Origin: Bacillota bacterium | GTDB taxonomy: Bacteria > Bacillota > Clostridia > Lachnospirales > Lachnospiraceae | Direction of reading: 5' to 3' | Assembly (NCBI GenBank): GCA_023391695.1 | Contig: JAEWAK010000027.1 | Coordinates: 248,001-312,000, forward strand | DNA: 64,000 bases | In this document: positions 33,098-42,465 of the stretch, one piece after another | Layout: every line of letters begins with the position of its first letter | How positions within the stretch are numbered: position 1 is the stretch's first letter | Made by a program: the position numbers and the translations under genes | The notes under the pieces: generated by a model | Databases searched by the model: none | Told to the model about the DNA's origin: nothing | Seen by the model: only the letters and a program-made list of their open reading frames with translations

Positions 33098-33343
33098 TTA
33101 TTTTGTAATGCCTGCTTTTTTAAATAAATTACCAACTGTTTCAGTAGGTTGAGCACCATTTGATAACCATTTTTTAGCTGCTTCTTCGTTAACTTTAAAA
33201 GCACTTGGTTCCCTGGTCGGATCATAAGTACCAATCTCTTCGATGAATTTACCATCTCTTGGTGATCTGGAATCAGAAACAACGATTCTATAGAAAGGAG
33301 CCTTTTTTTGTCCAATTCTTTTTAACCTAATTTTAACTGCCAT
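33098..33343 (-). CDS. rpsP: 30S ribosomal protein S16
   Basis: 81 residues, the standard length. VKIRLKRIGQKKAPFYRIVVSDSRSPRDGKFIEEIGTYDP is canonical S16. AAGGAGGTGAAATAA precedes the start. Located after ffh in the conserved ylxM-ffh-rpsP-khpA string. Confidence 0.97.
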   Translation of the reverse strand: MAVKIRLKRIGQKKAPFYRIVVSDSRSPRDGKFIEEIGTYDPTREPSAFKVNEEAAKKWLSNGAQPTETVGNLFKKAGITK

Positions 33344-33443
33344 TTATTTCACCTCCTTAAATTAATATCCCTTAATATAAAATATATATTAAGCTTCTAT
33401 TGTAAAAGTTATAACAATTATTGTATATAACATAAACAACCAA

Positions 33444-34799
33444 TTAAAATCCAAACGGTAATTTAAATTTGCCACGTTTGGCTCCCTTACCGCCCATCAT
33501 GCCGGAAAACTGCTTCATCATCTTTTTCATCTGTTCAAACTGTTTCACCAGCTTATTAACTTCGCTGATATCAACGCCGGCACCCTTTGCAATCCTTTTT
33601 TTCCTGGAGGGATTCAATATATCCGGATTGGAACGTTCCGCCTTCGTCATGGAATAGATAATTGCTTCCACTCCGGATATGGCATTTTCATCAATATCCA
33701 CATCTTTTAAGTTGCCGCCCATACCGGGCATACCGGGCATCATTTTTAATATATCGCCGATGCCGCCCATTTTTTTAATCTGCTGCATCTGTTCTAAGAA
33801 ATCATTAAAGTCAAATTCCGCTTTTTTGATTTTCTTTTCTAATTCTCTTGCCTTATCTTCATCAAAATCAGCCTGGGCTTTATCAATTAAAGTCAGGATA
33901 TCGCCCATCCCTAAAATCCTGGATGCCATACGGTCTGGATAAAATTGCTCCAGATCCGATAATTTTTCACCCATGCCGACATACAGAATCGGTTTTCCGG
34001 TTACGGCGCGAATGGAAAGGGCCGCACCGCCTCTGGTATCACCGTCTAACTTGGTTAAAATTACACCGTCAATGCCAATCTTGTCATTAAACATCTCGGC
34101 TACATTAACGGCATCCTGACCGGTCATAGAGTCAACAACCAGTATGGTCTGGTGTATATCCACATTTTCTTTGATTTCAATTAATTCATTCATCATGTCT
34201 TCATCAATATGAAGTCGTCCGGCCGTATCTAATATAACGACGTTATAATTATTCTTTACCGCATGTTCAATGGCCGCTTTTGCAATATTAACCGGCTTGT
34301 GCTTATCGCCCATGGAAAATACCGGAACTCCCTGTTTATCTCCGTTAATCTGGAGCTGTTCAATGGCGGCCGGCCTGTATATATCGCAGGCAGCCAGTAA
34401 CGGCTTTCTGCCTTTGGATTTAAATTTACCGGCTAATTTTGCAGTGGTAGTGGTTTTACCGGCACCCTGAAGACCGCACATCATGATAACCGTAATTTCG
34501 TTGCCTTGCCTGAAAGCCACTTCTGTGGTTTCCGAACCCATCAGGTTAACCATCTCTTCATTAACAATCTTAATTACCATCTGCCCAGGTGTTAAACTGG
34601 ACATAACGTCCTGTCCCACAGCCCGGTCCTGTACGGATTTTATAAAATTCTTTACAACCTTAAAGTTAACATCTGCTTCCAGCAGGGCCATCTTTACTTC
34701 TTTTAAGGCAGTGGCAACATCCGCTTCGGATAGGCGTCCTTTGCCTCTTAAGTTTTTAAATACATTTTGCAGTTTTTCAGATAGGCTATCAAATGCCAT
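33444..34799 (-). CDS. ffh: Signal recognition particle GTPase Ffh (SRP54)
   Basis: 451 residues. The N domain is followed by G1 GLQGAGKTTTTAKLAG, G3 DTAGRLHID, G4 TKLDGD, and a methionine-rich M domain (MQQIKKMGGIGDILKMMPGMPGMGG, KQFEQMKKMMKQFSGMMGG) that binds 4.5S RNA and signal sequences. The ATG at 34799 is set by AGGAGG; two extra codons upstream begin with TTG. The upstream neighbour ylxM is its usual partner. Confidence 0.97.
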   Translation of the reverse strand: MAFDSLSEKLQNVFKNLRGKGRLSEADVATALKEVKMALLEADVNFKVVKNFIKSVQDRAVGQDVMSSLTPGQMVIKIVNEEMVNLMGSETTEVAFRQGNEITVIMMCGLQGAGKTTTTAKLAGKFKSKGRKPLLAACDIYRPAAIEQLQINGDKQGVPVFSMGDKHKPVNIAKAAIEHAVKNNYNVVILDTAGRLHIDEDMMNELIEIKENVDIHQTILVVDSMTGQDAVNVAEMFNDKIGIDGVILTKLDGDTRGGAALSIRAVTGKPILYVGMGEKLSDLEQFYPDRMASRILGMGDILTLIDKAQADFDEDKARELEKKIKKAEFDFNDFLEQMQQIKKMGGIGDILKMMPGMPGMGGNLKDVDIDENAISGVEAIIYSMTKAERSNPDILNPSRKKRIAKGAGVDISEVNKLVKQFEQMKKMMKQFSGMMGGKGAKRGKFKLPFGF

Positions 34800-34933
34800 G
34801 CACAACCTCCTAATTCATACATCCATTCACTCAAACTGGTACCTCGTCTGCTTATGCCTATGCATAATTCGCATACGGTGTACCGGAACACGGCTGAATT
34901 TTTTTGCAGCAGCTGTCTGCCTAAGTTGTCGGT

Positions 34934-35305
34934 TTATAAATCTTGTAAAATGTTATCGGATAACATAATTATATCTTCCAGATAAGTCTTCTCTCCGGAT
35001 AATTTCATCTGCTCCGAAAGCTCTTTAATCCGGTTTACCTTTACTTTGGTTTTCTCAAACTTCTTTACTAAACTGAGCTTATCTTCACAGTCTTTTAACT
35101 GCTTGCTGCATCGTTTTACGATGTCATAAACGCCTTGCCTGCTGATGCCTTGTTCTTCTGCAATCTCACTCAGTGACAAATCATTCAGTACATAGTCCTC
35201 AAATATGTGTTTATTATGGTCTTTTAGCAGTTCACCATAGAAATCAAAAAGAATTGAAAGTTCTACTTTTTCTTTCAGTTTATCATCCATTCCTATATTA
35301 TCCAT
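34934..35305 (-). CDS. ylxM: UPF0122 family DNA-binding protein YlxM
   Basis: 123 residues. The sigma-70 region 4-like HTH reads YVLNDLSLSEIAEEQGISRQGVYDIVKRCSKQL, preceded by SILFDFYGELL and followed by a long helix. The protein binds SRP components in some Firmicutes and is almost always next to ffh, as here. AGGCGGTG precedes the start. An AT-rich minisatellite lies upstream. Confidence 0.93.
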   Translation of the reverse strand: MDNIGMDDKLKEKVELSILFDFYGELLKDHNKHIFEDYVLNDLSLSEIAEEQGISRQGVYDIVKRCSKQLKDCEDKLSLVKKFEKTKVKVNRIKELSEQMKLSGEKTYLEDIIMLSDNILQDL

Positions 35306-35400
35306 TCAAACACCGCCTGTAAAGTTTTTTTCTTTACAGGTGGTAGTATAACTAATTTTGATGGGTTTGTCAAGTTATTTTCCGGATAAATGTCTTTTTG

Positions 35401-35545
35401 TCTTTTTTTCAGATTATTTTTTTCAGATTATTTTTTCCGGATTATATTTTTCGGATTATTTTTTCCGGATTATTTTTTTTTTTCGAATTATTTTTTTTCG
35501 AATTATTTTTTCCAAATTATTTTTCCGAATTATTTTTTCCTGATA
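35401..35545. repeat. AT-rich minisatellite upstream of ylxM
   Basis: About nine imperfect copies of YSGATTATTTTTT (13-18 bases, with variants CAGATTA, CGGATTA, CGAATTA and CAAATTA) run head to tail. The stretch is almost pure pyrimidine/AT on the plus strand and encodes nothing believable. Confidence 0.85.
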
Positions 35546-35672
35546 TATGTCTTTTTTCTGTTATTTTTTTCTATAAATTCCAGCTTGTCTGAATATATTA
35601 AAATTCAGTCTTACGACTTCCTAGAACATTTCACGGCTCCTATGGCTGAACTGTAACTTTTATCCCGCTTTT

Positions 35673-36269
35673 TTATACCATTATTTTAGCTTCAGCTCTA
35701 TGGAATTCTTCTTTTAAAAATTCTTTATCGATTCTTTCTATCGATATAACGGATGTGGGTTCTCCAACCGGATTACAAAGCCTTTTCTCCATAACCAGTA
35801 AATGCCTCCATTGTCCTAATTTATAAGCTGTATTATAATATGTGCCTACTTCCGTAAATCCGTATTTTTTATGTAGTGCCACACTGCTTTCATGAGGCAC
35901 GCAGATCAAAGAATATATATTATAAAAGCCCTGTTTTTTTACTATATTAAATAATGCCTCATATAATGCCGTGCCAATGCCTCTTCTGTGGTAATTCTCA
36001 TCCAAATATACGGAACATTCACAATCCCAGCCAAAGGCTGCCCTTTCTAAATGAGGGGAACAATAAGCATATCCTGCGACTGCCCCTTCAACCGTACAAA
36101 CCAGCCAGGGAAATTTCTCCGTCACCTTCTTTATACGTTCCCGGAACTGCTCAAGCGGAACTTTATCATATTCAAAAGTAATTACGGTATTTAATATATA
36201 AGGTTCATAAATTTTATATATTGCCTCTGCATCCGCTGAATCTGCCATCCTGATAATAACTTCACTCAT
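35673..36269 (-). CDS. GNAT N-acetyltransferase, phosphinothricin/methionine-sulfone acetyltransferase type
   Basis: 198 residues. IRMADSADAEAIYKIYEPYILNTVITFE, GYAYCSPHLERAAFGWDCECSVYLDENYHRRGIGTALY and HKKYGFTEVGTYYNTAYKLGQW are characteristic of the Pat/YncA branch, which acetylates small amino-acid-like amines. The acetyl-CoA loop is RRGIGT. A tail of about 30 residues extends beyond the usual domain. Substrate unknown; monocistronic or with the rRNA/tRNA methyltransferase upstream. Confidence 0.87.
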   Translation of the reverse strand: MSEVIIRMADSADAEAIYKIYEPYILNTVITFEYDKVPLEQFRERIKKVTEKFPWLVCTVEGAVAGYAYCSPHLERAAFGWDCECSVYLDENYHRRGIGTALYEALFNIVKKQGFYNIYSLICVPHESSVALHKKYGFTEVGTYYNTAYKLGQWRHLLVMEKRLCNPVGEPTSVISIERIDKEFLKEEFHRAEAKIMV

Positions 36270-36313
36270 CTTATCTCCTTTTATAATAATTTCTTAAGTT
36301 AAGGAATTATTTA

Positions 36314-37051
36314 TTATTTTGTCTGATGCATAAAGATAAATGTACCTATGCCTACTGCTATTGTTATATTTAAGGAATCCACATCCGGAGTCTGGGGGAT
36401 GCATATACTGGTTCCTTCCTTTAAAAAGGAATCATTAAGCCCCGTAGCTTCATTACCGAAAACCAGGGAAAACAGATCCGTCTTCGGACAATTTTGTATT
36501 TCCAGGGTATTGGTACCGTTAAGCATAAAAGTAAACACATCATGGTATGGATATCGCTCCCGGTATTCTGCAAAGGAATTGAAATGCTGATGCCGTAATT
36601 TAAACAGGGCTCCCATGGAAGAACGTATGGTTTTCGGATGAAATAAATCCGCACAGGGCGTAATTAATGCTATATCATATATCCCCATGCCGACCGCTGT
36701 CCGGATGATAGTACCCAGATTTCCCATATTACTGGGATTCACTAATACAATATGCGGTTTATTCTGCTCCAGGGAACATTCATATTTATCGAAAACGCCT
36801 ATCACAAAACAGTTTTCCTTATCACTGATCCTATGGATTGTTTTATCCTCCGTTAAAACAGGAATTTTATTTTTTCCGCACAGCGTTATCAGGCTTTCCC
36901 GGTCTGTGAAGGTGGAATGTATATAAACCGCCTTTACGAATTCCGGATGCCCTTTCAATAATTCAAATGTTGGAAAAGCCCCCAGGGTATATGAATACTC
37001 CACTCCCTTTTTATATGGTTTTATCTGTTCCATAATATCCTCCGAAATCAT
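36314..37051 (-). CDS. SpoU/TrmH-family RNA 2'-O-methyltransferase
   Basis: 245 residues. The SPOUT knot motifs are VNPSNMGNLGTIIRTAVGMG (motif 1), FSLVFGNEATGLND (motif 2) and CIPQTPDVDSLNITIAVGI (motif 3). The N-terminal substrate-binding part is diverged. It methylates a ribose in tRNA or rRNA; the site is unknown. The next gene downstream on the strand is the GNAT. Confidence 0.88.
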   Translation of the reverse strand: MISEDIMEQIKPYKKGVEYSYTLGAFPTFELLKGHPEFVKAVYIHSTFTDRESLITLCGKNKIPVLTEDKTIHRISDKENCFVIGVFDKYECSLEQNKPHIVLVNPSNMGNLGTIIRTAVGMGIYDIALITPCADLFHPKTIRSSMGALFKLRHQHFNSFAEYRERYPYHDVFTFMLNGTNTLEIQNCPKTDLFSLVFGNEATGLNDSFLKEGTSICIPQTPDVDSLNITIAVGIGTFIFMHQTK

Positions 37052-37640
37052 ATAACTTTCAACCGCCTGGTGAAGCTTGCATAAAGGTTTGATTATTCAA
37101 GCAGTTATGATCTCCTCTTGGCCGGTCTGTATTTCCTTGTATATATCAGTACCTTGTATATATCAGTACATTTATACTTTTAAGCACAATATGAATAAGA
37201 ATTACAATTTTATTTTCTATAGTAAGCCATTTTCGTATATATGTAAATATATAAAAAAATAAATTGTAAGAAATAATTATAAAGTTTAGATAAAATTTTA
37301 ATCCATTTTTTAAATAACTCAAACACCCTGTCGTTTCTTAAATTGTATTTCAGTATATATAAATTTTATTTTAACTCACTATAATCAAATCTATGACATA
37401 TACAAAGACAAATTCCAAGATACAGCCAAAGTTCATTGATCAAAATTAAAATAAACATAATCATAACTTCGTAATTTATTAAACCCTATTAACTAATGTA
37501 TTGTTTACATAATATAATTTTGTCAACTTCTTAAGGGTATCATATTACATAATAATATTATGTTAATCTTTGAGAAAGATTTAATATAATAAAAATGCTT
37601 AAACACGCTTTACAGTTTAATAACTTAAATCTAAATAATA
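37052..37640. other. Long AT-rich intergenic region
   Basis: No believable coding sequence. TTGACA reading leftward near 37530 hints at a promoter for the methyltransferase gene but its -10 is poor. TTGTATATATCAGTAC is present twice in 37130-37170. Otherwise only low-complexity AT sequence is seen. Confidence 0.4.
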
Positions 37641-37675
37641 ACAGGGCAACCCACGTTATATGGAATTTGCCCTGT
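37641..37675 (-). terminator. Terminator of the biotin-dependent decarboxylase operon
   Basis: ACAGGGCAA / TTGCCCTGT, a perfect 9-base stem with a 17-base loop, followed by TATTATTTA on the minus strand, 28 bases past the oadA stop. Confidence 0.7.
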
Positions 37676-37702
37676 ATCGTTAATTAACTATATATTTTAT
37701 TA

Positions 37703-39115
37703 TCAAACCGGATAAGCCTGATTCTGCGTATCAGCTGCAGATATATCCATTTTCGTTTTCTGAGCCTGACGATATTTAAAGAACTCGGTTGCTACCTGAG
37801 GGAATAATGCATAGGATAACACATCTTCATCCTGTTCCTTCCATTGCTCCATTTCTTTTTCAATCGTTTTTAATTCCGGTTTTAATAAATCTGCCGGACG
37901 GCAGGTAATTGGAGTAGCGTCTCCGATAACCTTCTTCTGTATTTCAGGATCAAAAGGTTTAACCGTACGTCCATATTCTCCGGATAATACGGCTTTCGTT
38001 TCTTTTGTAACCATCTTATAACGTTCTCCGGCAATAACATTAAGCACAGCCTGTGTACCAACGATTTGGCTGGACGGAGTAACTAAAGGCGGTTCACCAA
38101 AATCTTTACGCACTCTTGGAATTTCCCGTAAAACATCATAATACTTATCTTCCGCTTTTTGTTCCTTTAATTGGGAAACAAGGTTGGATAACATACCACC
38201 CGGTACCTGATATAATAATGTTTTAATATCAACTCCCATTACCTTGGGATTTAATAATCCGGTCTCTAAGGCCTTATCTCTCATAGGTCTGAAATAATCC
38301 GCTATCTCAGCAAGTAACTGCTGGTCAAAGCCTGTGTCATATGGAGTACCTTTAAAAGTCTCAACCATAACTTCCGTAGCCGGCTGGCTGGTACCCATAG
38401 CAAAGGGCGACATAGCCGTATCAATAATATCACAGCCCGCTTCTACCGCTTTCATGTATGTCATGGCTGCAACACCGCTGGTATAATGGGTATGAAGGTC
38501 TATCGGGATACTTACTGCGGATTTTAATGCAGTGATTAAATTCGTTGCCTCATATGGTACCAATAACCCGGCCATATCTTTAAGACAGATCGAATTCGCA
38601 CCCATTTCTTCTATCTTTTTGGCCATATCGATATAATATTCTGTCGTATAAGCATCACCCAAAGTATAGGAAATCGCAACCTGTGCATGGCCTTTTTCTT
38701 TATTCGCTGCTTTTACGGCACATTCTAAGTTTCTTAAGTCATTTAAAGCGTCAAATATTCTTATGATGTCAATACCGTTGGAAATTGACTTCTGAACGAA
38801 ATATTCCACAACATCATCCGCATAATGACGATAGCCCAATATGTTTTGACCTCTGAATAACATCTGAAGTTTTGTATTTTTAAATCCGGCTCTCAGTTTT
38901 CTGAGTCTTTCCCACGGATCTTCTTTTAAGAATCTTAAAGACGCATCAAAAGTAGCACCACCCCAGCATTCAACTGCATGATATCCGACTTTATCCATTA
39001 TATCGACAATGGGAAGCATCTGTTCGGTTGTCATTCTTGTGGCAATTAAGGACTGATGTGCGTCACGTAATATGGTTTCGGTAATTTTTACCGGTCTTTT
39101 TGCTTGATCTGACAT
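37703..39115 (-). CDS. oadA: Oxaloacetate decarboxylase alpha / carboxyltransferase 5S-type subunit
   Basis: 470 residues: a TIM-barrel carboxyltransferase (ITETILRDAHQSLIATRM, the metal ligands in DLHTHYTSGV, DIIDTAMSPFAMGTSQP with the catalytic lysine region) and the post-barrel PYC_OADA helical domain. It has no biotin domain of its own; a separate carrier gene follows the same strand upstream. The reaction would move CO2 between oxaloacetate/pyruvate and biotin. GGAGG precedes the ATG at 39115. Annotated alternatives are pyruvate carboxylase subunit B or transcarboxylase 5S. Confidence 0.92.
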   Translation of the reverse strand: MSDQAKRPVKITETILRDAHQSLIATRMTTEQMLPIVDIMDKVGYHAVECWGGATFDASLRFLKEDPWERLRKLRAGFKNTKLQMLFRGQNILGYRHYADDVVEYFVQKSISNGIDIIRIFDALNDLRNLECAVKAANKEKGHAQVAISYTLGDAYTTEYYIDMAKKIEEMGANSICLKDMAGLLVPYEATNLITALKSAVSIPIDLHTHYTSGVAAMTYMKAVEAGCDIIDTAMSPFAMGTSQPATEVMVETFKGTPYDTGFDQQLLAEIADYFRPMRDKALETGLLNPKVMGVDIKTLLYQVPGGMLSNLVSQLKEQKAEDKYYDVLREIPRVRKDFGEPPLVTPSSQIVGTQAVLNVIAGERYKMVTKETKAVLSGEYGRTVKPFDPEIQKKVIGDATPITCRPADLLKPELKTIEKEMEQWKEQDEDVLSYALFPQVATEFFKYRQAQKTKMDISAADTQNQAYPV

Positions 39116-39190
39116 TCTTATACCTCCTGTTTTATGATTATGCAATTTATTTCAAATCGACTTAAATTTAGAATTTTAATTAAACTTCAA

Positions 39191-39601
39191 TTAATTTAAG
39201 GTAGCCAATAAAGTACTGGATTCTACCATATCACCTACGGAAACATTGATGCTGGCAACGGTACCGTTATCAGAAGCTACTATTTCATTTTCCATTTTCA
39301 TGGCTTCTAATATTAAAAGGACATCTCCGCGTTTTACAGTTTGTCCAACGTTTGCCTTTACTGCTAAAATCTTGCCTGGCATAGGAGCATTTACTTTGAT
39401 ATTGCCTGCTGTGCCGGCTGGTGCTGCAGGTGCCTCTGCGGCTGGTGCCTCTGCCTTTGGAGCAGGTACAGGAGCTGCTGCTTTCGGTGCTGCGGCCGGT
39501 GCCTTTACTGCGGGTGCCGGAGCCTGAACTGTACTTCCTGTATTTTCTTCCACTGTTACTTGATATGCTGTTCCATTAACGGTAATCGTGTAATTCTTCA
39601 T
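39191..39601 (-). CDS. Biotin carboxyl carrier protein of a decarboxylase/transcarboxylase
   Basis: 136 residues. N-terminal strand MKNYTITVNGTAYQVTVEE, an Ala/Pro-rich flexible linker (residues about 25-65) and a biotinyl domain ending APMPGKILAVKANVGQTVKRGDVLLILEAMKMENEIVAS, with the biotinylated lysine in EAMKME. It shuttles carboxybiotin between the OadA-type and carboxyl transferase-type subunits encoded on either side. Confidence 0.95.
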   Translation of the reverse strand: MKNYTITVNGTAYQVTVEENTGSTVQAPAPAVKAPAAAPKAAAPVPAPKAEAPAAEAPAAPAGTAGNIKVNAPMPGKILAVKANVGQTVKRGDVLLILEAMKMENEIVASDNGTVASINVSVGDMVESSTLLATLN

Positions 39602-39696
39602 AATTTATTTCCTCCTTGTGTCTTGCAAATGACCCTCATTTACAAAAGTTACTATATTATTATCACAATAACTGTATTTAGCACATTAAAATTTTA

Positions 39697-40101
39697 TTAT
39701 GCATTCTGCCATCTTTTATTATTAATTCTTCTGATTGACCTTACAACCAATCCGTCGGCAGGTGCCTCATTACCCATGGATGCCATAATTGCAGCTGTAA
39801 TTACCGCTACTAATTCCAAATCATCCGTTAATACTTCTTCTGCTACCGTTTCTTCTTTTGCAATAACCGGTGTATTTACCGTATACCCGGAATTTGAAGC
39901 ACCGTCACCCGGTTTCGTATTTGTTAAGCCTGATATAGATTTAATTATATAAATCAACCCGGCGATGAAAATCAATGCCGCAAATACAATTCCCAAACCA
40001 ATTAATATATTTAACAGTGGCTGGGGAATACTATCCGCCAAACTTGAATTACTATTCGCTGCCAGTATGATATTATATAATCCTGAAAGTAATAGATTCA
40101 T
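39697..40101 (-). CDS. OadG-family (sodium pump decarboxylase gamma) subunit
   Basis: 134 residues. One transmembrane helix (LLNILIGLGIVFAALIFIAGLIYIIKS) near the N-terminus, a linker, then a cytosolic tail with AVITAAIMASMGNEAP and VRSIRRINN, the typical OadG ending. GGGAG precedes the ATG at 40101 within a GCGC hairpin leader also seen at cinA. It normally tethers the alpha subunit to the membrane beta subunit; no beta gene is present here. Confidence 0.85.
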   Translation of the reverse strand: MNLLLSGLYNIILAANSNSSLADSIPQPLLNILIGLGIVFAALIFIAGLIYIIKSISGLTNTKPGDGASNSGYTVNTPVIAKEETVAEEVLTDDLELVAVITAAIMASMGNEAPADGLVVRSIRRINNKRWQNA

Positions 40102-40155
40102 ATTTTGCTCCCATCCGCGCGGTATGCGCAAGTATAAATCAGGGATGAATATTTA

Positions 40156-41589
40156 CTATACTGTGCCGTGTTTTTTGCTTGGACGGCTTTCTCTCTTAGT
40201 AAATAACATCTCATATGCATAAATTAAATGTTTCCTTGTAGATGCAGCATCTATGATACTGTCAATATATCCACGTTTCGCCGCAGCTACTGCACTGGAT
40301 TGAAGCTCCGCATATTCAGAAGCTTTTGCATCAACAGCAGCCGGTTCTTTTTCATACATGATCTGGGCAGCTAATTTAGCATCCATCATTCCAATCTGTG
40401 CCCCTTCAACAGCAAATACCAGGTCTGCACCAATATGTTTGGAATTCATGGTCAGATAAGCACTGCCATAAGCCTTTCCGGTTATAACATTAACTTTTGG
40501 TACCGTTGCATTGGCAAATGCGTAGGTCAATTTTGCCGTTGCAATGCCAATGGACTTTTCTTCGTCAAGTGTTGCTTTATATCCGGTAACATTGGTCAAA
40601 GTCAGGATTGGAATATTATAAGAATCACATATCTGAACAAACTTTTCTGCCTTATAGCAGCCGGCCGTAGTTAAGGATCCGTCAAATTTTTCTGTTACCT
40701 TTCCTTCAGCATCCAGTACTTCCGTACGGTTTGCCACTGCACCAACTGTCACACCGTTTAAACGTATAAATCCCGTAACCATTTCCCTGGCATATTCCGC
40801 TTTCACTTCAAGAAAATAATTACTATCGGAAATAGCTTTTAATGCAGCAGCAGAATCTGCGACCGCTGCAGTAATTTCGGGAACTAACCTGTTTAAATCA
40901 TCTGTACATTCATCGTAGGATGCATCGTCTTCATTATTGGAAGGTAATATGCTTACCAGTTCCCTGACTTTGGCCAGTACAGAAGCATCATCATCTAAAA
41001 CGAAATCAACAGAACCTGATTCAGCCTGAAAAGCCGCGGCTGCCGTATCAAGTTTTGCCGTAAAGTTATTCTCAATTGCGTTTGGTGAATTAACAAATAA
41101 TTTAGCGCCGTTTTTAGCCATAAATGAAAAATCACTCAAGGATGTCATAACTGCTGCTCCACCACCACAAGTACCAAGTACTGCTGTTATCTGTGGAATT
41201 ACTCCGGAAGCAAGGGTTTGTTTTAAGTAGATTTCACCAAAACCATTTAATGCATCCGTTGCTTCTTGCAGTCTTAAACCGGCACAGTCAATAATGCCAA
41301 TGACCGGTGCTCCTACCTTAAGTGCTAAGTCATAAATATGTGCTATTTTTTTTGCATGCATTTCTCCGATTGTACCATTTAATGCAGATTTATCTTGACA
41401 GTATACATATACTAGATTACCATCAATAACTCCATAACCGGTAATTACACCGTCAGCAGGTACCTCTTTCTGCTGCAGATTAAAGTCGGTACTTCTTCTG
41501 GTTATTAACGCACCAACCTCAACAAAACTATTGTCGTCAAGCAAAGAGTTTATTCTTTCTCTTGCTGACAATTGCGCTGTCGTATTCAT
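40156..41589 (-). CDS. Acyl-CoA carboxyl transferase subunit (MmdA / transcarboxylase 12S type)
   Basis: 477 residues with the two crotonase-like halves of carboxyl transferases: SARERINSLLDDNSFVEVGAL, ADGVITGYGVIDG, GAPVIGIIDCAGLRLQEA, LGTCGGGAAVMTSLSDF (oxyanion loop) in the first and NIPILTLTNVTGYKA with GAQIGMMDAKLAAQI in the second. It exchanges CO2 between biotin and an acyl-CoA, or decarboxylates malonyl- or methylmalonyl-CoA. It is the first gene of the four-gene operon, with its own promoter. Confidence 0.9.
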   Translation of the reverse strand: MNTTAQLSARERINSLLDDNSFVEVGALITRRSTDFNLQQKEVPADGVITGYGVIDGNLVYVYCQDKSALNGTIGEMHAKKIAHIYDLALKVGAPVIGIIDCAGLRLQEATDALNGFGEIYLKQTLASGVIPQITAVLGTCGGGAAVMTSLSDFSFMAKNGAKLFVNSPNAIENNFTAKLDTAAAAFQAESGSVDFVLDDDASVLAKVRELVSILPSNNEDDASYDECTDDLNRLVPEITAAVADSAAALKAISDSNYFLEVKAEYAREMVTGFIRLNGVTVGAVANRTEVLDAEGKVTEKFDGSLTTAGCYKAEKFVQICDSYNIPILTLTNVTGYKATLDEEKSIGIATAKLTYAFANATVPKVNVITGKAYGSAYLTMNSKHIGADLVFAVEGAQIGMMDAKLAAQIMYEKEPAAVDAKASEYAELQSSAVAAAKRGYIDSIIDAASTRKHLIYAYEMLFTKRESRPSKKHGTV

Positions 41590-41647
41590 TTTCTGCCCTC
41601 CGTTTTTCTATTTTGTAATATTAAAATCAAAATTTCTGCCGATTATA

Positions 41648-41676
41648 AGTATATCCCATTTTTGGTAAAATTTCAA
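41648..41676 (-). promoter_or_regulatory. Promoter of the carboxyl transferase operon
   Basis: On the minus strand TTGAAA (41671-41676) and TATACT (41648-41653) are spaced by 17 bases, about 60 bases before the start. Confidence 0.7.
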
Positions 41677-41743
41677 TACATAATTGTATAAAAGTTAAAC
41701 TTTGATTATTTTTTAACAATGTATTTTTATATGACTCTCAATT

Positions 41744-42334
41744 TCAAGAAATATATTTTTTAATTAAATCTAACGGAAAACCTTTACGGTATAAACTGGA
41801 AGTTAATTTCATTTTTTCTTCTTCGGTCATACTGCTGATATCTTTTGTCTTTTTTCCTATGGCTTTTCGTATAGCCTCTTCTTCGTCCTCATATTCTTCA
41901 CAAAAAGCCTGTTCTATATACATTTTTTCAATGCCCTTTTGAATCAGCTCCGCATAAATCTGACGTTTACTTTTGCTGTCCTTCCTGGAACGGATATAAT
42001 TAACGGCATAACGTTCATCATCGATATAATGATAACTTTTAATGTATGCAATAACTTCAGATATAATGGAATCCGTATAGTCTGCCTGTTTTAATTTTAA
42101 GGCAAGTTCCTGCTCCGTTCTGTCCATAAATTTTAAAATGGCAAGTCCTTTCTGTTTTGCCCTTCTTAACACGGTATTTTTATAAATATCCTGATAAACC
42201 GCGTCGGGAATTATTTCGTTTTCCGCCAATTGATATATCATCAAATCCTTATGATACAGTATAAAATAATATTCATTATCTATATATACTTTTACCTTGC
42301 TTTTACCTGACTCTTCTAATTTCGTGATTAACAT
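41744..42334 (-). CDS. recX: Regulatory protein RecX
   Basis: 196 residues built of three-helix repeats: AILKFMDRTEQELALKLKQADY, VIAYIKSYHYIDDERYAVNYIRSRKDSKSKRQIYAELIQKGI and a third C-terminal repeat ending RKGFPLDLIKKYI. RecX binds RecA filaments and limits recombination. It lies directly downstream of recA, the common arrangement, but a strong terminator separates the two, so it depends on read-through or its own promoter. Confidence 0.92.
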   Translation of the reverse strand: MLITKLEESGKSKVKVYIDNEYYFILYHKDLMIYQLAENEIIPDAVYQDIYKNTVLRRAKQKGLAILKFMDRTEQELALKLKQADYTDSIISEVIAYIKSYHYIDDERYAVNYIRSRKDSKSKRQIYAELIQKGIEKMYIEQAFCEEYEDEEEAIRKAIGKKTKDISSMTEEEKMKLTSSLYRKGFPLDLIKKYIS

Positions 42335-42404
42335 GGTCTCCCTTTCATAATTCCAGTTTACTCATTATTGCTGCAACATAAGACTTAACAAGTAAAATGG
42401 TACC

Positions 42405-42447
42405 ATAAAATAAAACTTAGCAGTTGATTTGCTAAGTTTTATTTTAT
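42405..42447 (-). terminator. Strong terminator between recA and recX
   Basis: A perfect 18-base inverted repeat, ATAAAATAAAACTTAGCA / TGCTAAGTTTTATTTTAT, with a 7-base loop and T-rich 3' arm. Confidence 0.88.
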
Positions 42448-42465
42448 AAGCTGACAGCTAATAAT

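Noticed and set aside
35401..35545. Possible CRISPR array
   Set aside because: The units are short, AT-rich and head to tail without unique spacers; the same holds for the arrays at 27424 and 44013. No cas genes are in the window.
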